Shown here piece by piece: positions 25,259 through 34,112 of a stretch of 64,000 nt of DNA. Source of the DNA: Planomonospora_B alba (GTDB lineage: Bacteria > Actinomycetota > Actinomycetes > Streptosporangiales > Streptosporangiaceae); NCBI RefSeq assembly GCF_039534085.1, contig NZ_BAAAUT010000018.1, positions 1 through 64,000 of the forward strand. Reading direction: 5' to 3'. Made by a program: the position numbers and the translations under genes. The notes beneath the pieces are model-generated. The model saw only the letters and a list, made by a program, of their open reading frames with translations, searched no databases and had not been told where the DNA came from. Positions within the stretch are counted from its first letter, which is position 1. Each line of letters starts with the position of its first letter.

Positions 25259-28200
25259 TTAACGGCTCACCGCCGCCGCGAGCGCGCGCACGCGCCCGGC
25301 GTGCCGGTCGTGGCCGACCACCACCGGCGGCTCGTTGTACGGCATGGCGTCGGAGGAGCGGCGCAGCTTGACGTACTGCCCGCAGGCGTCCACCGCGTAG
25401 GGCTCCATGTCGTCCTGGAGGGCCCCGATCACCGTGATCCCGTAGGTCTCGCCGATCCGCCGGAACAGCGCCACGGCCTCGCGCCGGTGCTCCTTGCCGA
25501 GGTTGCGGCCCAGCTCGTCCAGGACCAGGCACAGGTGCCCGCCGCCGGAGGAGGCGATCGCCGCCGCGCAGACCAGCTTCACGGCCTTCTCGTCCATCAG
25601 CGCGGTGTTGGCCCGCCGGTTGTACGGCACGAAGGGCTGCCCCTCGCCCCGGCGCCACTTGGGCGTCACCCGCCAGGCCCAGCGCTGCTCCGGGTCCGCG
25701 GGGGCGGCCGGGACCGGGAACTCCAGCGTCGCGCCGTACCCGCCGTAGGCGGTGTCCAGCTTGTCGAACTCCTCGGCCACCCGGGCCAGCCGCGCCTTGA
25801 TCGCCGCGGTCAGCGCCGCCCGGTGCACGGCGGTGGACTGGGCGGCCTCCTCGGCGCCCTTGGCCGCGGCCGTCAGGTCGCGCTGCCGGGTGGCGAGCTG
25901 GGTCTCGATCTGGCGGCGCTGGTGCCGCTCGTACTCCTCCTGGCCGCGCAGGTAGGACGCGAGCGCCGCGCACACGCCGGGGAACGTCGCCTGCTCCCGC
26001 GCGCTGCGGCCGGCGCCGGGCTCGGTCCGCTGCCGGATCAGGAACAGCAGCTCCTCGGGCATCTCGGCGTCCTCGCCGGGGAAGGTGTCGCGCAGCGCCT
26101 CGTCCAGGCGGCGCTCGGCCGCCCGCCACCACTCCTCGGCGGTCAGCGGGCGCTCGGCCTCGGGCAGCGCCCGCAGCCACTCGTGCGCGTCCTCGGCGGT
26201 GCCGCCCCACTCGCGGACCAGCTCCGCGAGGCCGAGCGCCTCGCGCTCGGCCCCGACCGCGGCGGCCTGCGCGGCGGCCTGGTCGCGTTCGGCCTCGTGG
26301 CGGGCGCGCAGGCCCTCCAGCCGCTCGATCTCCATGTTCCTGGTCCGGGAGCGGAAGTCCAGCGTGCTCGCCCGCCGCTCGGCCTCCGTCACGGCGGGCG
26401 CGAGCCGGGCCAGCGCCTCGGTCAGCCCGGTCAGCCGGTCGCGCCGCTCGGCGAGCAGCCGCTCGACCTCGGCCAGCTGCACGGCCGCCCGGGCGCCCTC
26501 CAGCCGCCGGCCGGCCACGGCCCGCCCGTCCTCGGCGGCCCGCACCGCCTCGGCCGCCGTCTCCTGCAGGTCGCGCGCCCGGTGCAGGCGCAGCTCGGCG
26601 GCTTTGATGCGGGCCTCCCGGCCGGTGGCGACCGCCTCGAAGGAGCCCACCACGGTGACACCGGCCGAGCTGACCAGCACCGACCCCGGCAGCGCGGCCA
26701 GCGCCCGGGCCGCGGCCTCCAGGTCGCCGGCGTCCACGACGACCGCGTGCTCCTGCGGCCAGCCCCGCAGCCCCGTCACGGCCGCCGGCCCCGCCGCGCC
26801 GCCGCCCGCGCCGGTCCCGCCCTCCGCCGGGCCTCCGTCCGCGGCGGGCCCGCCGTCCCGGGCGTGCTCGGCCACGTCGATCGCGTCGAGCAGGCCGGTC
26901 GCGCCCACCCCGGCCTCGGCGAGCGCCCGGAGCTGGGCGGCGGCCGGGCCGCCCTCGGCGTCGTCCAGCGCGGACCGCGCGTCGGCCACCTCGCGGTCGG
27001 CCACGCCCAGCGCCTTCAGCGCCTCGCTCAGCCGGGTCCTGGCCTGCGCCAGCTCGCGCTCGGCGGCCGGCACGTCGCGGCCGTCGGCCAGCCGTCGCCG
27101 CTCCTCCAGCCCGGGGATGCGGCCGCGCAGCTCGTCGGCGGAGTTCTCCGCGACCGCCCGGTCGGCGTCCAGCCGCGCCGCGCGGGCCTGCAGCGCGGCC
27201 AGTTCGGCGCGGGCCTCGGCCAGGCCGCGGTCCAGCGTGTCGTCCTTCAGCGTGGCGATCTCCGCCCGGACGGCCTCGGCCTCCTCGGCCGCCCGCTCGC
27301 CCGCCCGGTGGAGCCGCTCCAGGGCGGCGGCGAGCTCCTCGTCGCGCGCCGCCGCGTCGGCGAGCCTGCGCGCCAGCCGCCCTCGCCAGCAGCGCAGCGC
27401 GTCCGCCAGCCGTACTCTGGCCCGGTCGCGCCGGTCGAAGGCCGACAGCAGCGTCCGCGACTCCGCCTCGAACTCCTTGAGCATCTCCATCGCCCGCTGG
27501 GCCCGCACCCGCTTGGCGTGCTCGTCGCGCCGGGCCTCGCGCTCCTGGTCGAGCTCGGCGTCCAGCCCGGTCAGCGCGGCGATCGCCTCGAAGACCCGCT
27601 CGGGGGAGATCTCGTTGAGCGGCTGGGAGAGCAGGTTCGTGGCGACCTTGCTCCGCACCGAGGTGGACAGGAACGACACGCACCGCACCCGGTCGCCGTA
27701 GAGGAACCTCGTCAGGTCGCGCGCGACCACGTCGCGCCGGCCGGCCGAGCGCGGCAGGCCCGCCCACACCTCGTCGGCCCGGGCCACCCGCTCCGCCTCC
27801 GAGGCGCCGGCGGCCACGCGCACCCCGCGCGTCCAGCGGACCTCCAGGTGCGGCGCCTCCTGGTTGACCCGCAGCCACACCGTCACCGCGTCGGGCAGCC
27901 CCTCCTCCCAGACCCTGGGGTGGTCGAAGACGCCCACGATGTAGCCGTGGTCGGCGCTGGCCCAGGTCCGGCCGCCGCCCCCGGCCGCGAGCTCGGCGTT
28001 GAACAGCAGCTCCGCGACCGACCGGGCGCCGGAGGCGAAGCGCCACTGCTCGTCGCCGAGCAGCGCCGTGATCATCGCGATGAACGACGACTTGCCCGCG
28101 CCGTTGGAGTCCTTCGGGCCCGCGCCGGCGACCACGACGAGGGTGCCCGGGACGATCGGGACCGGGTGGGTCGACAGGCGGGAGATGTTGACGGCCTGCA

Positions 28201-28288
28201 CGGCGATCAGCACGCGGTCGCCGACCACGTCGGTGTCCGGTCCCGCCGCCCGGATCTCCATCGGCACCAGGCTCGGCTGCTCGGCCAA
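25259..28288 (-). CDS. Divergent SMC-like ATPase of a three-gene cassette
   Basis: This 1009-residue protein has an N-terminal nucleotide-binding lobe with Walker A PKDSNGAGKSS (K66), long Ala/Arg/Glu coiled coils, a globular hinge-like centre (about residues 500-580, GWPQEHAVVVDAGDLEAAA) and a C-terminal Walker B HLCLVLDELGRNLG (D924, E925). The usual LSGGQ/E signature is missing: the matching position reads NTALMDEKAVKL (about 894-905), and the first Walker A Gly is Asp60. It ends the cassette after two genes whose products look like kleisin and KITE subunits, the layout of MukBEF, MksBEF and JetABC. A DNA-loop-extruding role is inferred. Confidence 0.82.
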   Translation of the reverse strand: MAEQPSLVPMEIRAAGPDTDVVGDRVLIAVQAVNISRLSTHPVPIVPGTLVVVAGAGPKDSNGAGKSSFIAMITALLGDEQWRFASGARSVAELLFNAELAAGGGGRTWASADHGYIVGVFDHPRVWEEGLPDAVTVWLRVNQEAPHLEVRWTRGVRVAAGASEAERVARADEVWAGLPRSAGRRDVVARDLTRFLYGDRVRCVSFLSTSVRSKVATNLLSQPLNEISPERVFEAIAALTGLDAELDQEREARRDEHAKRVRAQRAMEMLKEFEAESRTLLSAFDRRDRARVRLADALRCWRGRLARRLADAAARDEELAAALERLHRAGERAAEEAEAVRAEIATLKDDTLDRGLAEARAELAALQARAARLDADRAVAENSADELRGRIPGLEERRRLADGRDVPAAERELAQARTRLSEALKALGVADREVADARSALDDAEGGPAAAQLRALAEAGVGATGLLDAIDVAEHARDGGPAADGGPAEGGTGAGGGAAGPAAVTGLRGWPQEHAVVVDAGDLEAAARALAALPGSVLVSSAGVTVVGSFEAVATGREARIKAAELRLHRARDLQETAAEAVRAAEDGRAVAGRRLEGARAAVQLAEVERLLAERRDRLTGLTEALARLAPAVTEAERRASTLDFRSRTRNMEIERLEGLRARHEAERDQAAAQAAAVGAEREALGLAELVREWGGTAEDAHEWLRALPEAERPLTAEEWWRAAERRLDEALRDTFPGEDAEMPEELLFLIRQRTEPGAGRSAREQATFPGVCAALASYLRGQEEYERHQRRQIETQLATRQRDLTAAAKGAEEAAQSTAVHRAALTAAIKARLARVAEEFDKLDTAYGGYGATLEFPVPAAPADPEQRWAWRVTPKWRRGEGQPFVPYNRRANTALMDEKAVKLVCAAAIASSGGGHLCLVLDELGRNLGKEHRREAVALFRRIGETYGITVIGALQDDMEPYAVDACGQYVKLRRSSDAMPYNEPPVVVGHDRHAGRVRALAAAVSR

Positions 28289-28350
28289 CCTCGTCGTTCC
28301 TTTCCTGTCCTCGTGTGCTCGGCCGGGACCGGCACCTCGCCGGTCCCGGG

Positions 28351-28382
28351 TCCGGACGGCCCGCGCCCGCGGGCCGTCCGGA
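28351..28382. other. 15-bp-stem hairpin inside the SMC cassette
   Basis: The arms 28351-28365 and 28368-28382 are perfectly complementary. GGGCCGTCCGGAGAC then recurs at 28371-28385 and 28400-28414. The 244-bp gap (28289-28532) between the KITE-like and SMC-like genes holds these elements and no credible ORF. A terminator or attenuator that adjusts subunit stoichiometry is possible. Confidence 0.6.
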
Positions 28383-28532
28383 GACGCGCCGCGACGGCGG
28401 GGCCGTCCGGAGACATGCTGCGACCTCGGGGCCGCCGGGGCGGCCCGCGGTCCCGGGCCCCCGCCGGACCCATCGGGCCCGCCCGCCGGACCCCTCGGGC
28501 GCGGCCCGCCGGGCGCGCATGCGTGCGTGCGG

Positions 28533-29777
28533 CTAGTCCTCGGCCGGCTCGCGGAGCGGGCCCCGGCTGCGCCTGGCGCGCACGGCCGCCGCCAGCGGCG
28601 TGTGCGGCCCCGCGGCGAGGATCAGCTCCTCCTGCAGGCGCCGCCTGGCCGCCGGGGTCAGCCGGTGGAACTGCGGGCCCGGCACGTAGCCGCCCGCCTC
28701 CTCGCCGGACTTCACCTGGGCGACCAGCCCGGCGTGGCGCAGGGTCCGCAGCGCGGCCTCCAGCTCGCCGATCGGCAGCCGGGTGTGCCTCCGCAGCTCC
28801 TCCGTCTGCGCGGGGAACGGCGACAGCCAGCTGTCGGCCGGCAGCAGCCCCTCGGCCCGGGGGATCGCCACGGAGTGCACCAGCACCAGCACCAGCACGG
28901 CCCGCTCGGCCTCGCCCAGGGGCGCGCCCGCCGCGGCGCCGCCGGGGCCGCCGGGATCGTCGGCGTAGCCGGAGGTCCACGCCTGCCCGGCGGAGACCAG
29001 GACCCGGCCCCTGCGCCGGAGCATCTCCGCCAGCACCCGGCGGAGCACCGGGTCGCGCAGCGCCGGGAAGCGCGCCTCGTGCACCGGCTCGGCCGCGTGC
29101 TCCACCGCCATGAACGCGGCCACGAGCTCCGAGCGGCGGCGCTCGTCGAACGGGCCGAGCAGGTCCTCGTCCACGCCCTCGGGGAACTCGACGCCCGCGC
29201 CCTCCTGATGGCCGGCCTCCGCGGCCACGGGCAGCACGCCGGGTGCGGCCCGCTCCTCGCCCGGACCGGGCAGGCGGCGCACCAGCTCGCGCAGCTGCGC
29301 GTGGGAGGCGGCGGGCCAGGCGGCGCACCGGGGGCCGAGCCGCACGGTGCCGTCGGCCACCACCAGCCAGGCCGAGTCGTGCAGGCGGCGCAGCGCGCCC
29401 ACCGCCCAGTTGCGCATGAGGTCGTCGGAGCGGCCGATCAGCGCCCGGTAGGCCGCCAGCACGTCGTCCACCGGTGCGGGCGATCCGGGCCACGGGTCGG
29501 CGGCCAGGTCGGTCCAGCAGCACTTCAGCGCCGCGGCCAGCACCCGCCGGGTCTCCCCGGAGCGTTCCACCGCCACCGGCGCCACCTGGTATTCGGCCAG
29601 GAGCGAGGGGGTCGCCCCGTCCGGCCAGACGGGCAGCGCGAGGCCGGTGCCGTCGCCGCGGCCCAGCCGCGCCATGCCCCACGGCGCGGGCTCGCCGGGC
29701 CCCAGCGGGATCGGGCCGGCCGACCGGGCCCGCACGTGCGCCGCGCCGGCGCCGGGGGCGGCGGCCTCAGCCGTCAT
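28533..29777 (-). CDS. KITE/MukE-like partner of the SMC cassette (tentative)
   Basis: This 414-residue soluble protein has no membrane span. The C terminus looks like a winged helix (LPIGELEAALRTLRHAGLVAQVKSG followed by YVPGPQFHRLTP), and another helical wHTH-like region spans about residues 95-160 (DDLMRNWAVGALRRLHDSAWLVV). A Gly/Ala/Pro-rich linker lies near 270-285. The ATG overlaps the end of the upstream kleisin-like gene by 11 bp, so the two are co-translated. MukE and JetB proteins are about 200-250 residues, so this one is long for the role. The assignment rests mainly on gene order and winged-helix content. Confidence 0.65.
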   Translation of the reverse strand: MTAEAAAPGAGAAHVRARSAGPIPLGPGEPAPWGMARLGRGDGTGLALPVWPDGATPSLLAEYQVAPVAVERSGETRRVLAAALKCCWTDLAADPWPGSPAPVDDVLAAYRALIGRSDDLMRNWAVGALRRLHDSAWLVVADGTVRLGPRCAAWPAASHAQLRELVRRLPGPGEERAAPGVLPVAAEAGHQEGAGVEFPEGVDEDLLGPFDERRRSELVAAFMAVEHAAEPVHEARFPALRDPVLRRVLAEMLRRRGRVLVSAGQAWTSGYADDPGGPGGAAAGAPLGEAERAVLVLVLVHSVAIPRAEGLLPADSWLSPFPAQTEELRRHTRLPIGELEAALRTLRHAGLVAQVKSGEEAGGYVPGPQFHRLTPAARRRLQEELILAAGPHTPLAAAVRARRSRGPLREPAED

Positions 29778-30984
29778 GCCCGGTCCTCTCCAGCACGCCG
29801 TGCGAGACCCAGGAGGGCTCGGCGCCGGGGGCCGCGGTCAGGCCGTCGGACCAGCGCAGCCGGTAGGGCGACTCGGGCCGCAGGTCGATCGAGACGAGGT
29901 CGGCGAGCAGGCGGCGGACGGAGACCCACTCGCCGTCGGCGGTGAGCAGCTCCTCCAGCCGCGCCGAGGAGCGTCCGCGCAGCGCGGTCTCGGCGACGGA
30001 GGTCAGGCGTTCGAGGTCGCCGGAGTCCGGCTCGTAGGAGTCGGCCGGACCGGGGTCGGGCAGGTCGGGGCGGGGCGGGGCGGGCTGGACCGGCGCGGGG
30101 CGCGGGCTCTCGTCGACCGCCCGGACGATCGCCGCCGGGTCGTGCCAGGGGGCCGGGGCGTCGAAGACGAAGCCGTCGAGCACCGCGGCCAGGCGCTCCT
30201 TCCCGGCGGTCCGGGCGAACGTCCGCCAGGTCTCGGCGGGCAGCAGCGTGAGGTTCCGCGTCGTGCCCGCGGAGTCGGCGAGCCGCCCGGCGGCGCGGCG
30301 GGAGGCGTCGCTGTAGGCGTAGATCGCCGCGCGCAGCTCGGTGCAGGTGCGGTCGAGGTCGGGCCAGCGGGTCAGGATCGTGGCGTGCAGGCTCTGCGCC
30401 CGCTGGGCGATCTCCTCGGTGCCCCAGAGCTTGGGCGCCTGCTCGCGCAGCTCCTCGATGGTGCCGCCGGTCAGCGTGATCAGCTCCAGCGCCCAGAGCC
30501 GGAACGCCCGCGCCAGGTTCTGCGCGCTGGCGCGGGCCTCCTCCATGGTCGTGCGCGGGTCGGCGGCGTTGAGGTCCTCCAGCGCCAGCAGCCGGTGCAC
30601 CTCGGACTGGCCGCCGTCGTGCAGCATCCGCCGGATGAACATCAGGCCCACCATGCTGGTGAACGACGCCCGGTAGCGGAGCTGGTGGGGCTTGGGGAAG
30701 ACCTCGCGGATCGCGCCGAGCCCCTTGAGCACCCGCAGGCGGTTCTCGAACATCTCCAGCGGGTAGGCCCGGCAGGCGTGCCGCATCTGCTCGTGGGTCA
30801 GCCACTCCTCCCCGGCCTCGGCGAACGCCGCCAGCAGGGTCTCGGCGATGTCGACCAGCACCGGGTCGTCCACCACCGCGCCGCTGTCGCGGGCGAGCGC
30901 GGCGAACATCCGGCGGTAGGACGCCAGCACGGCCTCCTCGCCGAGGGCCGAGTCCAACGTGATCTCGTGGTTCGTCTCTGGCAC
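29767..30984 (-). CDS. Kleisin/MukF/JetA-like subunit (tentative)
   Basis: This 405-residue helical protein begins VPETNHEITLDSALGEEAVLASYRRMF. An N-terminal winged helix (WLTHEQMRHACRAYPLEMFENRLRVLKGLGAIREV) is followed by long helices, a Pro-rich linker (about 300-325) and a C-terminal winged-helix-like end (LEELLTADGEWVSVRRLLADLV). This is the expected shape of a bacterial kleisin bridging an SMC dimer. GTG 30984 was chosen over TTG 31014, with TACGGT 7 bp upstream as a possible leaderless promoter. It is the first gene of the cassette, and its tail overlaps the next gene. Confidence 0.68.
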   Translation of the reverse strand: MPETNHEITLDSALGEEAVLASYRRMFAALARDSGAVVDDPVLVDIAETLLAAFAEAGEEWLTHEQMRHACRAYPLEMFENRLRVLKGLGAIREVFPKPHQLRYRASFTSMVGLMFIRRMLHDGGQSEVHRLLALEDLNAADPRTTMEEARASAQNLARAFRLWALELITLTGGTIEELREQAPKLWGTEEIAQRAQSLHATILTRWPDLDRTCTELRAAIYAYSDASRRAAGRLADSAGTTRNLTLLPAETWRTFARTAGKERLAAVLDGFVFDAPAPWHDPAAIVRAVDESPRPAPVQPAPPRPDLPDPGPADSYEPDSGDLERLTSVAETALRGRSSARLEELLTADGEWVSVRRLLADLVSIDLRPESPYRLRWSDGLTAAPGAEPSWVSHGVLERTGHDG

Positions 30985-31218
30985 GCGCCCTACCGTACGG
31001 CCTGGGCCCGACAATCACGTCCTCCGTGTCCCACAAAACCGCCCACGGCAACGCAGGGCGGGATATATCGCCTGATAGGGCGGCCTGTTCTCGGGAACCG
31101 CTCGACGTGCGCCGTTCGATCGGGTCAAATCTGGGTAACGCGGTAGTCGGCCGGTTCCGCTGAGTAGCATGCGGGGCCGGAGGACGACCCGTGCGCCGCC
31201 GTTCGAGGGAGACGACGC

Positions 31219-31875
31219 GTGATAGATGTCCTGATCGCCGAGGACATGCATCTTGTTCGGGGGGCGATGGTCGCCCTGCTCTCGCTGGAGGAGGACATCG
31301 AGGTCGTCGGGGAGGTGGGGCGCGGGGACGAGGTGGTCGAGGCGTGCCTGCGCCACCGTCCCGACGTCGCGCTCGTGGACATCGGGCTCCCCGGCGTGGA
31401 CGGCATCTCCGCGGCGGCGGAGCTGAGCCGCAGGCTGCCCGGCTGCCGGACGGTGATCCTGACCGGTCTCGCCACCCCGGTGGCGCTGCGCCGGGCGATG
31501 GACGCCGGCGCGCGCGGATTCATCGTCAAGGACAGCCCGGCCGGACGGCTGGCCGAATGCGTGCGGCGGGTCGCGGCCGGAGAGCAGGTCGTCGACCCCG
31601 AGCTGGCCGTCGCCGCGCTCAGCGCCAGGGAGAACCCGCTCACCGGCCGGGAGATGGACGTCCTGAAGGTCGCCGCTGAGGGCGCGCCGGTCGACGAGAT
31701 CGCCGACCGGCTCTACCTGTCCGGGGGCACCGTCCGCAACTACCTGTCGCGGATCCTGTCCAAGATCGGCGCCCGGACCCGCGTGGAGGCGATCAGGATC
31801 GCCAAGCAGGACGGCTGGCTCTGGCCGGACGACGCGAGCGAGATCGGGCTGGTCCGCTACCGCTCGCGCACCTGA
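31219..31875 (+). CDS. NarL/FixJ-family response regulator, orphan
   Basis: This 218-residue protein has a receiver domain (acidic E8-D9, phosphoacceptor D54 in ALVDIGLPG, T82, K104 in FIVKDS) and a LuxR-type helix-turn-helix (ENPLTGREMDVLKVAAEG, then SGGTVRNYLSRILSKIG). All phosphorylation residues are intact. The GTG has GAGGGAGA upstream. No histidine kinase is adjacent. The nearest is the DesK-type kinase at 40910, on the other side of the lanthipeptide genes. A role like RamR (the ram operon activator) is plausible but not proven. Confidence 0.92.
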   Translation: MIDVLIAEDMHLVRGAMVALLSLEEDIEVVGEVGRGDEVVEACLRHRPDVALVDIGLPGVDGISAAAELSRRLPGCRTVILTGLATPVALRRAMDAGARGFIVKDSPAGRLAECVRRVAAGEQVVDPELAVAALSARENPLTGREMDVLKVAAEGAPVDEIADRLYLSGGTVRNYLSRILSKIGARTRVEAIRIAKQDGWLWPDDASEIGLVRYRSRT

Positions 31876-31889
31876 GACCGGGCCCGCCG

Positions 31890-31941
31890 CCCCGTGACGG
31901 CGCCCCGTGACGGCGCCCCGTGACGGCGCCCCGTGACGGCG
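31890..31941 (+). repeat. Four perfect 13-bp tandem repeats
   Basis: CCCCGTGACGGCG is repeated exactly four times (31890, 31903, 31916, 31929) just after the response regulator stop. It may be slippage in a non-coding spacer between convergent genes. No function is evident. Confidence 0.9.
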
Positions 31942-32008
31942 GGCCGGGGCAGGGGCGGGCCAGGGCCGGGGCGGAGGACCCGGCGGCGGCCCGGCCCGCT
32001 CCGGGCCG

Positions 32009-34033
32009 CTACCGCCCCCGCGGCGGGGCCTCCAGCCCGGTGTGCGCGGCGAGGAAGGCGAGCATGTCCGCCGCCAGGGCGGTCGCCCGGTCGGCCGCCC
32101 TGGCCCCGTGCCCGACGCCGCTCTCGTGGCGCAGCAGGACCGGCCGCGGGCCCGAGGTGGCGTGCTGCAGCGCCGCGCACATCTTCCGCGCGTGCAGGGG
32201 GTCCACCCGGGTGTCGCCGCCGAACGAGGTCAGCAGCGTCGCCGGATAGTCCACGCCCTCGCGGACCCGGTGGTAGGGCGAGTAGCCCAGCAGCCAGCCC
32301 AGCTGCTCCGGATCCTCCGCCGAGCCGTACTCCCCGCGCCAGGCCGGGCCCAGGCCGGAGCGCTCGTAGCGCACCATGTCGAGCAGCGGGGCCGAGCACA
32401 CCGCGGCGGCGAACAGCTCGGGCCGCTGCGTGACCGCGGCCCCGACCAGCAGCCCGCCCCCCGACTCCCCGCAGGCGGCGAGCCGGTCGGGCGCGGTCCA
32501 GCCGTCGGCGATCAGCCGCTCCGCGGCCGCGACGAAGTCGTCGACGGCGTTCTGCTTGCGCTCCAGCATGCCGTCGCGGTGCCAGCGGGCGCCCTCCTCG
32601 CCGCCGCCGCGCACCTGGGCGAGCACGAAGACGCCCCCGGCCTCCACCCAGGGCAGGACGTAACCGGAGTAGGACGGGCTCAGCGCGCGCCCGAACCCGC
32701 CGTAGCCGTACAGGATCGCCGGGCGGGGCCCGCTCCCGGGCCGGGCCAGCACGACCATGCGCACCGGCGTGCCGTCGGCCGAGGCGTAGACGACCTGGCG
32801 GGCCGCCAGCTCCGGCACGTCCACGGCGCCGGGCGCGGCGGCCCACGACGTGGTCCGCCCGGTGCGCGCGTCGTAGCGGTGCACGCCGGGCGGCGTGACG
32901 CTGTCGGTGTAGGAGAACCAGACCTCGTGGCCGCCCTCGGGGCGCGTGGACATCCGGCCCACCGTGCCGAGCCCGGGCAGCGGCACCCGGCCGATCCGCG
33001 CGCCGGTGGCGGGGTCGTGGACCCCGATCTCGCTGATCGCGTGCCGGGTCCGCCCGACGAGGAGCACCGGGCCGCCGGGGAGGCCGGGGCCGTCGAGGAG
33101 CGCGAAGTCGCCGGTCACCGCCTCGGGGTCCTCGCCGACCAGCTCCCGCCAGCCCCCGGGGCCCGGGTCGGCCGGGTCGGCGACGCACAGCCGCCCGCGG
33201 GGCGCGTCCAGCGTGGTCAGCAGGTACAGGCGGCCGTCCCGGCCGACGGCGGGCACCGTGGCCGCGCCCGTCCCCTCCTGGACCACCCGCAGGTCGGGCC
33301 GGTCGGGCGGGGCGGCCGCCAGGTCGGCCAGCCAGACGTCGTTGCCGCCCCCGGCCACCGCCGAGACCACCAGCCAGCGGCCGCCTGGGCCGGAGCCCAG
33401 GCCGTAGGAGCGCTCCTCGGCGCGGACCACGACGTCGTCGGCGGCGGCCGTGCCGAGCCGGTGCAGGCACACCCGCCGGTCCCGCACGTAGAAGAACGCC
33501 GTGCCGTCCGGCAGCCACACCACCGGGGCGTAGCGGCAGCGGTCGATCGGGCCGTCCACGATCCGCCGGGTGGCGACGTCCATGACCCGCAGCTCCGAGC
33601 GCTCGTCCCCGCCCCGGGACACCTGGTAGGCCAGCAGCCGGCCGGACAGGTCGGGCTGCCAGTGGTCGAGGACGGTCAGGCCGGAGGGGTCCAGCGCGCA
33701 GGGGTCGACCAGGGCCTCCTCGGCGCCGTCGGGACCGGCGGTGTACAGCACCGGGTGCCGCTGCCCGGCCGTGCCCCGCAGGAAGAACCGGCGCGCTCCG
33801 CGCCACAGCGGCGGGGTGACCGTGCCGGCGGCGCCCAGCTCCGCCACCCGGGCGTGCCAGCGGTCGCGGCCGGGCAGCGCGGCGGCGCAGGACCGCCACA
33901 GCTCGTCCTGGGCCGCCAGCCACTCCCGGGTCCGCGGGTCGCCGGGATCCTCCAGCCACCGGTACGGGTCCGGTACGGCGTGCCCGTGCAGACGGTCGAC
34001 GGTCGGCTGCCGTTCGGCGGGGGGATAGATCAC
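32009..34033 (-). CDS. Prolyl oligopeptidase family serine peptidase (S9A)
   Basis: This 674-residue cytoplasmic-type enzyme opens with DPYRWLEDP, the hallmark of the prolyl oligopeptidase propeller. The C-terminal catalytic domain has S524 (CGESGGGLLVG), an Asp near 607 (GGDTRVDP) and H642 (GVGHGAR). The family cleaves short peptides after proline. It lies 79 bp downstream of the second ABC gene of the lanthipeptide locus, on the same strand. A related enzyme, FlaP, removes the leader in the class III flavipeptin pathway. Both precursors here carry Pro12 in the leader, so a leader-peptidase role is a reasonable inference. Confidence 0.92.
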   Translation of the reverse strand: MIYPPAERQPTVDRLHGHAVPDPYRWLEDPGDPRTREWLAAQDELWRSCAAALPGRDRWHARVAELGAAGTVTPPLWRGARRFFLRGTAGQRHPVLYTAGPDGAEEALVDPCALDPSGLTVLDHWQPDLSGRLLAYQVSRGGDERSELRVMDVATRRIVDGPIDRCRYAPVVWLPDGTAFFYVRDRRVCLHRLGTAAADDVVVRAEERSYGLGSGPGGRWLVVSAVAGGGNDVWLADLAAAPPDRPDLRVVQEGTGAATVPAVGRDGRLYLLTTLDAPRGRLCVADPADPGPGGWRELVGEDPEAVTGDFALLDGPGLPGGPVLLVGRTRHAISEIGVHDPATGARIGRVPLPGLGTVGRMSTRPEGGHEVWFSYTDSVTPPGVHRYDARTGRTTSWAAAPGAVDVPELAARQVVYASADGTPVRMVVLARPGSGPRPAILYGYGGFGRALSPSYSGYVLPWVEAGGVFVLAQVRGGGEEGARWHRDGMLERKQNAVDDFVAAAERLIADGWTAPDRLAACGESGGGLLVGAAVTQRPELFAAAVCSAPLLDMVRYERSGLGPAWRGEYGSAEDPEQLGWLLGYSPYHRVREGVDYPATLLTSFGGDTRVDPLHARKMCAALQHATSGPRPVLLRHESGVGHGARAADRATALAADMLAFLAAHTGLEAPPRGR

Positions 34034-34112
34034 GGGGCGGCTCCTGGCGTTCGAGGGGTCGGGACGGCGCCGGGGATCCGCGGGGCGCGGACGGCTCCCG
34101 GCCTCCGGGGTG

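Noticed and set aside
25301..29113. A 1270-codon open frame on the plus strand opposite the SMC-like gene
   Set aside because: The translation is low-complexity Gly/Pro/Arg/Ala/His with no domain. The minus strand encodes clear ATPase motifs and operon overlaps.
25259..30984. A complete Wadjet (JetABCD) system
   Set aside because: No JetD-like nuclease is present, the ATPase signature is atypical, and the KITE-like protein is too long. Only similarity in layout is claimed.
31890..31941. CRISPR-like array
   Set aside because: The repeats are 13 bp and directly adjacent, with no spacers, and no cas genes are present.
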